Source: JACGMN01 sp964522635 (GTDB lineage Archaea; Halobacteriota; Syntropharchaeia; Alkanophagales; Methanospirareceae). Taken from it: 12,649 bases of DNA. The notes under the pieces were generated by a model. It saw only the letters and a list, made by a program, of their open reading frames with translations, was not told the DNA's origin and searched no databases. Location: contig CAZFWT010000052.1 in the NCBI GenBank assembly GCA_964522635.1, forward strand, positions 1 to 12,649, given 5' to 3'. This document shows positions 1 through 5,967 of the stretch, piece after piece. Both the position numbers and the translations under genes were made by a program. The number at the start of each line of letters is the position of its first letter. Positions within the stretch are counted from its first letter, which is position 1.

Positions 1-41
1 TAATAAGAAGAATGGAAACTACGTAAAAGGAGTGAAAGAAA

Positions 42-233
42 ATGCCAGCAGTAGTAGATGAAGAGAAGTGTAACGGATGTGGAACCTGTGTAGAGGAGTG
101 CGCGGTCGAGTGTATCACGCTGGAGGGCGAGGGTGACGACGCCAAGGCGAAGGTCAACGCTGAGGAATGCACCGATTGCGAGACCTGCGTGGATGTCTGC
201 GAACAAGGCGCGATCAGCATGCAAGAGGCGTAG
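42..233 (+). CDS. 2[4Fe-4S] ferredoxin
   Basis: Small soluble electron carrier of 63 residues. Two four-cysteine clusters are visible: C10-x2-C13-x2-C16-x3-C20 and C43-x2-C46-x2-C49-x3-C53, each expected to supply a [4Fe-4S] cube. The Pro that often follows the fourth Cys is replaced (Ala21, Glu54), and an extra Cys24 is present. The protein is very acidic, as is usual for low-potential cytosolic ferredoxins. The ATG is preceded by GGAGTG at 29-34, seven bases upstream, which fixes the start. It is the first of three same-strand small genes, but the next gene is about 70 bases away behind a strong hairpin, so it may be its own transcript. The redox partner cannot be told from the sequence; the flavin reductase further right is a possible client by inference only. 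Confidence 0.95.
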   Translation: MPAVVDEEKCNGCGTCVEECAVECITLEGEGDDAKAKVNAEECTDCETCVDVCEQGAISMQEA

Positions 234-272
234 TTGCGTTAACGTAACGTAACGAACTGCTCTCTTGCGTGC
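217..272 (+). terminator. Long imperfect hairpin around the ferredoxin stop codon
   Basis: Bases 217-227 pair with 262-272 (11 pairs, one of them G-U). The stem continues with bulges through 228-229/259-260, 232-235/255-258 and 237-240/251-254, closing on a 10-base loop, about 21 pairs in all. The stop codon (231-233) lies inside the stem. No U-tract follows, so a role in mRNA 3' end protection or archaeal termination is inference. Confidence 0.55.
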
Positions 273-305
273 GTTCTGGCACACCAGTAGACGGTGGAAC
301 GAACC

Positions 306-812
306 ATGGGCACTGCAGCGGCAGCCGTAAAGATCGAACGGATCGGGATCGAGAATCCAGAGGGGAAGCAGGTAATCATCGGTCAGGGCAATTTTAGTAT
401 CTTCACCTGTGATGACCTCTTCATGACGCTCCTGACCACCGTGCCGGGGATCAAATGCGCGGTCGCCATGAACGAAGCGGTGCCGAAGTTGACGAGAGTC
501 ACGGGGAATGAGGAGCGCCTGAAACAGCTCGCCGGTGCGAACTGTCTCCGAATCGCCGCCTCTCATACTTTTTTTATTCTCCTCGATAACGCGTTCCCGA
601 TCAACGTCCTGCAGGCGTTGAAGGCACATCCTGCGGTGGCCACGATCTTCGTTGCCTCCGCGAACCAGCTGGAAGTCATCGTTGCGGAGACCGAACTCGG
701 CCGCGCGGTGATCGGTGTCGTGGATGGCGCCGCGGCAACCCGGATAGAGACGTCTGCGGAGAAGCAGGAGCGCCGAGCGCTCTGCGAGCAGTTAGGGTAC
801 GAACTCGATTAA
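306..812 (+). CDS. Adenosine-specific kinase family protein (COG1839 type)
   Basis: The protein matches the archaeal/bacterial family annotated as adenosine-specific kinase (DUF355-like). Characteristic stretches are IENPEGKQVIIGQGNFS near the N-terminus, VPGIKCAVAMNEA, a SHTFFILLDNAFPINVL block mid-protein, and ANQLEVIVAETELGRAVIGVVDG towards the end. Length from this ATG is 168 residues, close to the family norm. The frame is open from a GTG at 294, but that codon has no ribosome site, whereas GGTGGA (293-298) sits about seven bases before the ATG at 306, so I prefer 306. The reported activity of the family is binding and phosphorylation of adenosine; the biological role is poorly defined. 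The gene lies between the ferredoxin and UPF0058 genes and ends ahead of a clean terminator-like hairpin, so it is probably transcribed separately from the gene downstream. Family assignment is confident; physiological function is not. Confidence 0.92.
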   Translation: MGTAAAAVKIERIGIENPEGKQVIIGQGNFSIFTCDDLFMTLLTTVPGIKCAVAMNEAVPKLTRVTGNEERLKQLAGANCLRIAASHTFFILLDNAFPINVLQALKAHPAVATIFVASANQLEVIVAETELGRAVIGVVDGAAATRIETSAEKQERRALCEQLGYELD

Positions 813-842
813 CCCGGGATGCAGGGGCTAACTAACTAACGT

Positions 843-864
843 GCGCCAGCATCGCCGCTGGCGC
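843..864 (+). terminator. Stem-loop followed by T-rich tract
   Basis: GCGCCAGC (843-850) pairs perfectly with GCTGGCGC (857-864) across a six-base loop, and TTTCCTATTTATT follows. It lies 30 bases after the stop of the adenosine-specific kinase gene, the expected place for a terminator. Confidence 0.6.
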
Positions 865-865
865 T

Positions 866-900
866 TTCCTATTTATTGCTACCGTTCCTATATATTGCTA
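866..900 (+). promoter_or_regulatory. Near-identical 16-base direct repeat with TATA-like cores, upstream of UPF0058 gene
   Basis: TTCCTATTTATTGCTA (866-881) and TTCCTATATATTGCTA (885-900) differ at one base and are 19 bases apart, about two helical turns. Each contains a TATA-like core. With the usual archaeal spacing of about 25 bases, the second copy would start transcription almost at the ATG at 925, giving a near-leaderless mRNA. They could be a duplicated promoter or a tandem operator. Confidence 0.4.
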
Positions 901-924
901 ACATACAGATACTTATAGCGTAGG

Positions 925-1188
925 ATGAGGAAAGAAGAGCTGGTGCATATCCATATGTTATTGGCGCAATTCAAGAAATATTGCGAGGAGAACAGCTTGA
1001 TCTCTGATCTCAGGAACTATGATGAGTTAAGGATCTCGCCATTCGAGGTGCACCGGAGCAAAGAGGAGCACAAGCGTGCTATTTTTATCCTTTGCACCGA
1101 GCTCGTGGCCTCACTGAACGAATCAACGACGCCCCCGGTGCTTGAACGCAATCCGCTGCCCCGGAAGCTGAGAAGCGTCGTTTGCTGA
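925..1188 (+). CDS. UPF0058 family protein
   Basis: Eighty-seven-residue protein of the archaeal UPF0058 family (COG1698). The hallmark N-terminus MRKEELVHIHMLLAQFKKYCEE, the ISPFEVHRSKEEHKRAIF block (about residues 37-54) and a helical C-terminal half match the family; residues after about 65 are variable. It is small, soluble and mostly helical, with no signal peptide or membrane segment. The function of the family is unknown. A short GGA lies just before the ATG, so initiation is probably leaderless or nearly so, in line with the TATA-like repeat just upstream. The gene converges with the PAS/GAF sensor gene, and an inverted repeat encloses its stop codon. Confidence 0.93.
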   Translation: MRKEELVHIHMLLAQFKKYCEENSLISDLRNYDELRISPFEVHRSKEEHKRAIFILCTELVASLNESTTPPVLERNPLPRKLRSVVC

Positions 1189-1203
1189 TACGTTTTCTCA
1201 GCT
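1166..1203 (+). terminator. Inverted repeat enclosing the UPF0058 stop codon
   Basis: AGCTGAGAA (1166-1174) is perfectly complementary to TTCTCAGCT (1195-1203). CGT (1176-1178) can also pair with ACG (1190-1192), leaving the TGA stop (1186-1188) in the loop. There is no U-tract. Terminator or mRNA-end function is inference. Confidence 0.4.
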
Positions 1204-1242
1204 CAGGGTCGCTGGCTGCTTGCTGCTCGTTCCGGCCCATAA

Positions 1243-1260
1243 CGTACGTAAGTACGTACG
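1243..1260. repeat. CGTACGTA inverted repeat between convergent genes
   Basis: CGTACGTA (1243-1250) and TACGTACG (1253-1260) form a near-perfect palindrome with a two-base centre. It lies 20 bases beyond the stop of the minus-strand sensor gene and 55 bases beyond the plus-strand stop, so it could terminate the minus-strand transcript. Weak T-richness only. Confidence 0.45.
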
Positions 1261-1279
1261 AGCGACTCCAAATGCGCGA

Positions 1280-3904
1280 CTAGGAATCGATGAGGATTGA
1301 CTTGTAGATCAGATCCGGTAGGAATTCGGTAATTTCCTTGTACTTCTTCTCACTCTCTCTCAGTGCCGCTTCCGCACGATTGAGCTGAGCCATCAGGTTC
1401 TCTACGTCCTGTCGCTTTGCTGTTAACGTCTCCGCCAGGCTTTTATATCTGGTAACGTCCTCACAGAGTACGGTCGCGTGCTTAAAGTGCCCTTCGGCGT
1501 CCTTCACGCTAGAGAGATGAAGACGCGCCCAAAGGGTCTCGCCATTCTTCCGGATGAGCCTCCTTTCCGTCACACAACGGTTCTGCTCTCCCTCAACGAG
1601 GGCGGCGTACTGTGGTATACCCGCGTCATCTGCATGATAAAACGCAGAAACGTGCTGCCCGAGGAGTTCCCCCTGAGAATAGCCCATGAGCTGGCAAATA
1701 GCCTTATTCGCCGCGATTATCTGCCCCTCCGGGTTCATCATGAGAATCCCCAGCGAGAGCTCATCAAAGAACGAGCGGAACCGCTCCTCACTCTCGCGAA
1801 GCGCAGCTTCCGTCTTCCGCCGCTCAGTCATATCCATAAACGAGACCACACTCCGTTTCGTGCCCGGGATCACAGCTGCAGTGCAGCAGATATTCTTCTG
1901 ATTGCTCTGACAGTCTTTGAAGAGGAATTCATAGCTCCGCGGCGCCGTATCAGGCGCGATTCGTCGCAGTCGATGGATTTCCTGCATCTTCGCAAGATCA
2001 TCCGTCGACGCGATGAAATCCGTCCATTTCCGCTTACCTTCAAGATCAGCTTTACTGCTATACCCGGAGATCTTCACCCCCTCCATGTTCGTGAGCGCGA
2101 AGGTACCATCCTCTTCGAGTATGACCGTTGGTGCACGAGTAGCTTCGAAAATAGTTCTATAGAGCGCCTCTGACTGCTGGAGGTCCTGCTCGGTGCGCTT
2201 CTGCGCGGTAATGTCGCGAATTGAGACCACGCTCCGGCTCGTGCCCGGAATCATTCCCACCACCAGGGTCCCATCGCGGAGCTCACCATTTTTGTGGATG
2301 AACTTGAATTCGTAACTCGTGGGTGCGCCCTCTGGATGATCTGTTCGTCGCAGACGATGATACTTCATCATCTGCTCCCGATCAGCTTCCGCCACCAATT
2401 CTGGCCACTTCACCTTCCCCTCGATCTCCTCTTTCTGATAGCCCCAGAGGCTGACCATCTCCTCGTTGATGTGCAAGATCGTCATATCCTCCTCGATGAC
2501 CATCAGTGCAGCGCCGGTGCTCTCGAAGAGCGTCCGATACATCTTCTCCGAGTACTGCAGCGCTTGCTCCGCACGCTTCTGATCCGTGATGTCACACGAG
2601 AAGATCGCGAGTTGGGCAACGGTACCGTCCGCATCGGAGACGGGGTACATGTTGGTGTCGTAAATACGATCCTCGCGCTCGTCTTCAAAGCGATACGGCT
2701 TCTTCGTACGAATAACCCGGTCAACCGAGACTTTTCTGGTCCGTGCGAGCTCAGGCGGGAAGAGGTCGTACACACAGGTGCCGATGAGCTCATCCTCGCC
2801 CTTTCCAAACCGCTGTGCCAGTCGGTCATTCAACGCCAGGATCTCTCCATCAAGACCTTGCAACAACGCCGCGTCGAGGGGGGCGTTCAAGAGCGCGCGT
2901 GCCGTCTCTTGGTTCTGCCTCAGTCGCTCTTCCGCCTGCTTCCGCCAGGAGATATCCGAGATGGTGGCGACGGCCCCCTTGCGGAAGTCGTAAGGATCAA
3001 AAAGACTGAGTTGCAGATGGCCATCGAAGAGTGAACCATCCTTTCGTTTCAATTTCGCATCGGTTTGCGCTATTCTGCCCTGGCGTAGCTCGTGCTGGAG
3101 CTCTCTTGAAACGCGTTCAAATTCCACTCGTGAGGCGTACATGCTCTCGGGGCTTTTTCCGAGATACGAGTTGTGTTCATCTTCAGTGGGATCGAAGCCG
3201 AAGATGCGCAGCATCTCGTCGTTCGCCCAGCGGAGCGTGCGATCTTCTAGGGCCTTGTCATCGATCTCAAGGATCCCAATACCGATGGGTGAAGCCTCGA
3301 AGATCCGCTCCAGGAACTCTTTCTGCTCGTGCAGCGCATGCTCAAGATCCTTACGCTCGTGGATTTCGCGTTCCAGATCGCTCGTCTTCTCGACCAGCTT
3401 CTCGTACAGGCGCGCGTTCTCGACCACGGCAGCCGCATGGCTCGCCGCGATGCTCACGAACGCGATCTCGCTCTCCGAGTAGTCGTGCGGATCAGGCATG
3501 TAGACGTTCAGGAGGCCGATGAGCTTGCCCTTGTAGTTCATCGGCATGAAGAGCTGCGCGGAGAATCCAAACTCCTTGCCCAGATCAGCCCACCACCTAT
3601 CCCGCGGCTCGTCGAAGATATTCGGCACGATGTAACACTCGCCCGTCTTCAAGACGATACCTGAGGGGCTGTAGGTAATCGGGACGCCGCGAGCGTAAAT
3701 CTGATCAATGTAATTCGCGGGGAGGCCGAACGTCGCGACCATCTCAAGCTCGCCGGTCTCTTCGTCGATCAGCATCGCTGAGCCCGAATGCCCCTCAATG
3801 TGCCGCACAATATAAGAGAGGACCTCCTCGAGGATCTGTGTAAGATTCTGCTGCAGGTCGGTATGCGCGATATTCACGAGTGTCTGAAGTGTGGACGCGG
3901 GCAT
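1280..3904 (-). CDS. GAF/multi-PAS sensor protein lacking an output domain, C-terminally truncated
   Basis: Counting from a TTG at 3916, the order is: GAF domain about residues 12-170, coiled coil 170-200, PAS1 200-328, PAS2 332-450, PAS3 455-580, PAS4 582-706, PAS5 708-826, a second coiled coil, then the opening of a sixth PAS (EKKYKEITEFLPDLIY, 856-871) that ends at 878. No HisKA, HATPase, receiver, GGDEF or methyl-accepting domain and no membrane segment is present, so this is a cytoplasmic ligand or redox sensor that must act through a partner, or is a truncated histidine kinase. I place the start at ATG 3904 (874 residues): AGGAG at 3918-3922 is 13 bases from it but only one base from the TTG. 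PAS3 and PAS4 are clear duplicates. The gene is transcribed away from the flavin reductase and converges with the UPF0058 gene. Confidence 0.9.
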   Translation of the reverse strand: MPASTLQTLVNIAHTDLQQNLTQILEEVLSYIVRHIEGHSGSAMLIDEETGELEMVATFGLPANYIDQIYARGVPITYSPSGIVLKTGECYIVPNIFDEPRDRWWADLGKEFGFSAQLFMPMNYKGKLIGLLNVYMPDPHDYSESEIAFVSIAASHAAAVVENARLYEKLVEKTSDLEREIHERKDLEHALHEQKEFLERIFEASPIGIGILEIDDKALEDRTLRWANDEMLRIFGFDPTEDEHNSYLGKSPESMYASRVEFERVSRELQHELRQGRIAQTDAKLKRKDGSLFDGHLQLSLFDPYDFRKGAVATISDISWRKQAEERLRQNQETARALLNAPLDAALLQGLDGEILALNDRLAQRFGKGEDELIGTCVYDLFPPELARTRKVSVDRVIRTKKPYRFEDEREDRIYDTNMYPVSDADGTVAQLAIFSCDITDQKRAEQALQYSEKMYRTLFESTGAALMVIEEDMTILHINEEMVSLWGYQKEEIEGKVKWPELVAEADREQMMKYHRLRRTDHPEGAPTSYEFKFIHKNGELRDGTLVVGMIPGTSRSVVSIRDITAQKRTEQDLQQSEALYRTIFEATRAPTVILEEDGTFALTNMEGVKISGYSSKADLEGKRKWTDFIASTDDLAKMQEIHRLRRIAPDTAPRSYEFLFKDCQSNQKNICCTAAVIPGTKRSVVSFMDMTERRKTEAALRESEERFRSFFDELSLGILMMNPEGQIIAANKAICQLMGYSQGELLGQHVSAFYHADDAGIPQYAALVEGEQNRCVTERRLIRKNGETLWARLHLSSVKDAEGHFKHATVLCEDVTRYKSLAETLTAKRQDVENLMAQLNRAEAALRESEKKYKEITEFLPDLIYKSILIDS
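1793..2554 (-). repeat. Tandem duplication of a 127-codon PAS unit
   Basis: PAS3 and PAS4 align with a constant offset of 127 codons (381 bases). Shared protein motifs are IPGTSRSVVS and IPGTKRSVVS, HRLRR, and SYEFKF versus SYEFLF. At the DNA level 2223-2253 and 1842-1872 match at 27 of 31 bases, suggesting a fairly recent internal duplication. Confidence 0.75.
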
Positions 3905-3945
3905 GGTGCAGGTCAAACTCCTGTGGTATCTTAGCCCTCAAGGTT

Positions 3946-3958
3946 GCATAAATAATAA
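3946..3958 (-). promoter_or_regulatory. TATA-like box for the PAS/GAF sensor gene
   Basis: On the minus strand this reads TTATTATTTATGC. It is about 45 bases from the ATG at 3904; a start of transcription about 25 bases downstream would leave a short leader containing the AGGAG site at 3922-3918. Confidence 0.4.
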
Positions 3959-4049
3959 GCGGGTATTTATCGCGGTTATGCACCACCATTTGGATATGCT
4001 CCGTAACGTTTCAGGTTAGAAGTTTTCCGAATGAGGAGTGATAGGTTAA

Positions 4050-4061
4050 TTATTTTTATGG
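4050..4061 (+). promoter_or_regulatory. TATA-like box for the flavin reductase gene
   Basis: TTATTTTTATGG in an otherwise GC-rich setting, 50-60 bases before the ATG at 4112. The expected transcription start near 4085 leaves a leader of about 28 bases with a weak GAGAGAG ribosome site at 4101-4107. Confidence 0.4.
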
Positions 4062-4111
4062 TTTGATCCCCCTCTGTATCACTGTAACCACACGATACGC
4101 GAGAGAGATAC

Positions 4112-5200
4112 ATGTTTGATGCTGTCTTTGAACTGCTGACCGTCGGCGGCGTGACGCTCCCGAATCGAATCGTCTTTCCACCTTTTCAGACTAATTACTC
4201 CTCGGCGGACGGTTTCGTTACCGATCGGGTCCTGCGGTTTTATCGCGAGATTGCCGGGGGCGGTACGGGACTCACCATGGTGGGCTGTATCGCCGTTTCG
4301 GCGGATGGCGCGGGCGCGACGAACATGCTCCGATTGACGACCGATGCGCACGAGGCGGGCTTTGCCGAGCTCTTTGCAGCGATCAAAGCGAACGGCTCAG
4401 TGGCTGCCGCGCAGCTCATCCATTTCGGGCGACAGACACGCTCCGCCATTACCGGGCATCCACTCGTTGCGGCCTCCGCGATTCCCTGTCCAGTGATGCA
4501 GGAGCGCCCGCGGGAGTTGAGCGTTGCGGAGATCCAGCGTATTGAAGATGATTTCGCGTTGACGGCGCTCCGAGCGAAACGAGCGGGCGCGGATGTGATA
4601 GAGATCCACGCAGCCTTTGGCTATTTGCTCGGAGGGTTCCTCTCCGCATACTCGAATAAGCGATCGGACGAGTATGGCGGGAGCCGGGAGAACCGAACAC
4701 GAATAGTACGCGAGGTCATCGAAGCCGTTCGAAGCGAGGTGGGCGATTTACCGATCGGCTGCCGCATCAGTGGTGCGGAATTCGTGACGGACGGCCTGAC
4801 CCTGGAAGAGACGAAGAAGATCGCACCGATGCTTGTGGATGCTGGATTGGATATGATCAGTGTCGGTGGCGGCGTTTACGAGAGCATGAACCACATGCTC
4901 CTCATGGAGATGGAGGAGGGGGCACACGTCTACCTTGCCACAGGCATAAAACAGGCCGTTGATGTTCCCGTTATCTGCGCGGGCAACATTCGCAGCCTGG
5001 CGCTCGCGCAACAGATTCTTGAAGCTGAGCAAGCGGACCTCGTGGCGATGGGGCGAGCACAGGTGGCCGATCCACAGCTCGTGAGCAAGTCGAAAAACGG
5101 ACAGCTTGACCGGATCGTAGAATGTGACCACTGTCAACACTGCGCGTACTGGCTATCGGGCGAGCCGGCGATGTCCTGCCCGAAGAATCCTCGGCTCTGA
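4112..5200 (+). CDS. Old-yellow-enzyme family NADH:flavin oxidoreductase with Fe-S cysteines
   Basis: FMN-binding TIM-barrel enzyme of 362 residues. N-terminal LPNRIVFPPF (16-25), QLIHFGR (101-107), and the long FLSAYSNKRSDEYGGSRENR segment (176-195) are family hallmarks; VICAGNIRS (287-295) and LVAMGRAQVADP (310-321) form the FMN phosphate site. The C-terminus carries C338-x2-C341-x2-C344-x11-C356, as in the Fe-S subgroup of 2,4-dienoyl-CoA and trimethylamine-dehydrogenase-like reductases, but the FAD/NAD domain that follows in those enzymes is absent: the chain ends six residues after the last Cys. The usual H-x-x-[HN] substrate-binding pair reads H166-A-A-F169, so the second residue is lost. 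It probably reduces an activated alkene, taking electrons from a separate donor such as ferredoxin (inference). Substrate unknown. It shares a bidirectional hairpin with the convergent PyrE-like gene. Confidence 0.92.
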   Translation: MFDAVFELLTVGGVTLPNRIVFPPFQTNYSSADGFVTDRVLRFYREIAGGGTGLTMVGCIAVSADGAGATNMLRLTTDAHEAGFAELFAAIKANGSVAAAQLIHFGRQTRSAITGHPLVAASAIPCPVMQERPRELSVAEIQRIEDDFALTALRAKRAGADVIEIHAAFGYLLGGFLSAYSNKRSDEYGGSRENRTRIVREVIEAVRSEVGDLPIGCRISGAEFVTDGLTLEETKKIAPMLVDAGLDMISVGGGVYESMNHMLLMEMEEGAHVYLATGIKQAVDVPVICAGNIRSLALAQQILEAEQADLVAMGRAQVADPQLVSKSKNGQLDRIVECDHCQHCAYWLSGEPAMSCPKNPRL

Positions 5201-5213
5201 GCTGAGCCGAGGA
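5188..5213. terminator. Bidirectional hairpin between convergent genes, stop codon in loop
   Basis: TCCTCGGCTC (5188-5197) pairs perfectly over ten bases with GAGCCGAGGA (5204-5213). The six-base loop begins with the TGA stop of the flavin reductase (5198-5200), and the minus-strand stop of the PyrE-like gene (5217-5215) lies immediately next to the stem. Position suggests a shared terminator, though U-tracts are poor on both strands. Confidence 0.6.
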
Positions 5214-5214
5214 G

Positions 5215-5967
5215 CTACCGCTCTGATACGAGCGCTGCGAGCTCTGCGTGCACATGCGGATCCTGATAGTGCTCAGGATGCTGCAGGTAATCGCGAATGA
5301 TCTCATATTCACGATCGGCAAGCACCTCCTTGAGCCATTCGATGCCCTGGGACCGAAAGGGAATGAGGCTGTGCAGCGTGATGAGGTAGTCCTTCGCGCG
5401 CTCGGTCGCGCCCTGCTCCCGATCAAGAACCACGATGATGTCCGAGCAGGTCACCTGCTGCAAGCCGCGGAGCTGTAGCTCGAACTCCAGCTGCTTGAGG
5501 GCGAGCACCTTGCTGTCAAACTTTGTCACCAGATCGTCCACGATCCCCACACGATCGCCATCCTCTAAGATACCCTCGATCATCGAATGCTCGCCATAGC
5601 CCTTGAGGAGCTGGTTCAGATCCTGCAAGGACTGCACCCCTTCCAATCGCCGCGTGAAACAGGCGGGAATGTTCGCCATGAGCGAGATGGCGGTCGCGAT
5701 TGGTATACCCGCGGTCGCAACGCCGATGACTCGGGTGAGGTCTGCACATTCTTCCGCTATCAATCGTCCTAATGCGCCGCCCACCGTCTTGAGCAGCTCA
5801 GGATAGGAGGACAGCGGCCGAAGCTGGATATACAGTGGACTCCACAGCCCGGATACCAGCGTCCAACCTCGCGGATTATCTCGATACCACGTCCTGATCA
5901 GGCCATGATGATACAAAGCGCGCACGAGCTCTTCTCCTATGCGCCCTTTCTCTTTCTCCCAGCTCAT
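5215..5967 (-). CDS. PyrE-like orotate phosphoribosyltransferase family protein
   Basis: Type I phosphoribosyltransferase fold, 250 residues. SGLWSPLYIQLRPLSSYPELL (39-59, quoted in part) is the orotate-binding region, GVATAGIPIATAIS (82-95) the pyrophosphate loop area, and VLDREQG (180-186) is typical of orotate phosphoribosyltransferase. The PRPP motif is present but altered: VGIVDDLVTKFDSK (140-153), where classic enzymes have a TTGGS-like end. The R-K-x-x-K-x-H-G loop is also stretched (RRLEG at 106-110, then KGYGEH 122-127). A C-terminal tail of about 45 residues (205-250) exceeds usual PyrE. The expected reaction is orotate + PRPP to OMP. The ATG overlaps the stop of the PyrF-like gene by four bases (ATGA), so the two are translationally coupled and probably act in sequence on OMP. 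Family is firm; exact substrate less so. Confidence 0.85.
   Translation of the reverse strand: MSWEKEKGRIGEELVRALYHHGLIRTWYRDNPRGWTLVSGLWSPLYIQLRPLSSYPELLKTVGGALGRLIAEECADLTRVIGVATAGIPIATAISLMANIPACFTRRLEGVQSLQDLNQLLKGYGEHSMIEGILEDGDRVGIVDDLVTKFDSKVLALKQLEFELQLRGLQQVTCSDIIVVLDREQGATERAKDYLITLHSLIPFRSQGIEWLKEVLADREYEIIRDYLQHPEHYQDPHVHAELAALVSER

Noticed and set aside
828..840. CTAACTAACTAAC tandem repeat after the adenosine-specific kinase gene
   Set aside because: Three four-base units only; too short to call a functional repeat.
1478..2173. Long plus-strand open frame of 231 codons opposite the PAS sensor gene
   Set aside because: Antisense to clear PAS domains with conserved sequence; no recognisable protein and no ribosome site. 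Open antisense frames are expected in GC-rich coding DNA.
2294..3034. Plus-strand frame of 246 codons opposite the sensor gene
   Set aside because: Same reason: it is the complement of conserved PAS2/PAS3 coding sequence.
4031..4066. GAGGAGTGAT followed by short frames in the spacer before the flavin reductase
   Set aside because: Looks like a ribosome site, but the only frame from ATG 4031 is eleven codons long and overlaps the site itself; more likely chance beside a TATA-like element.
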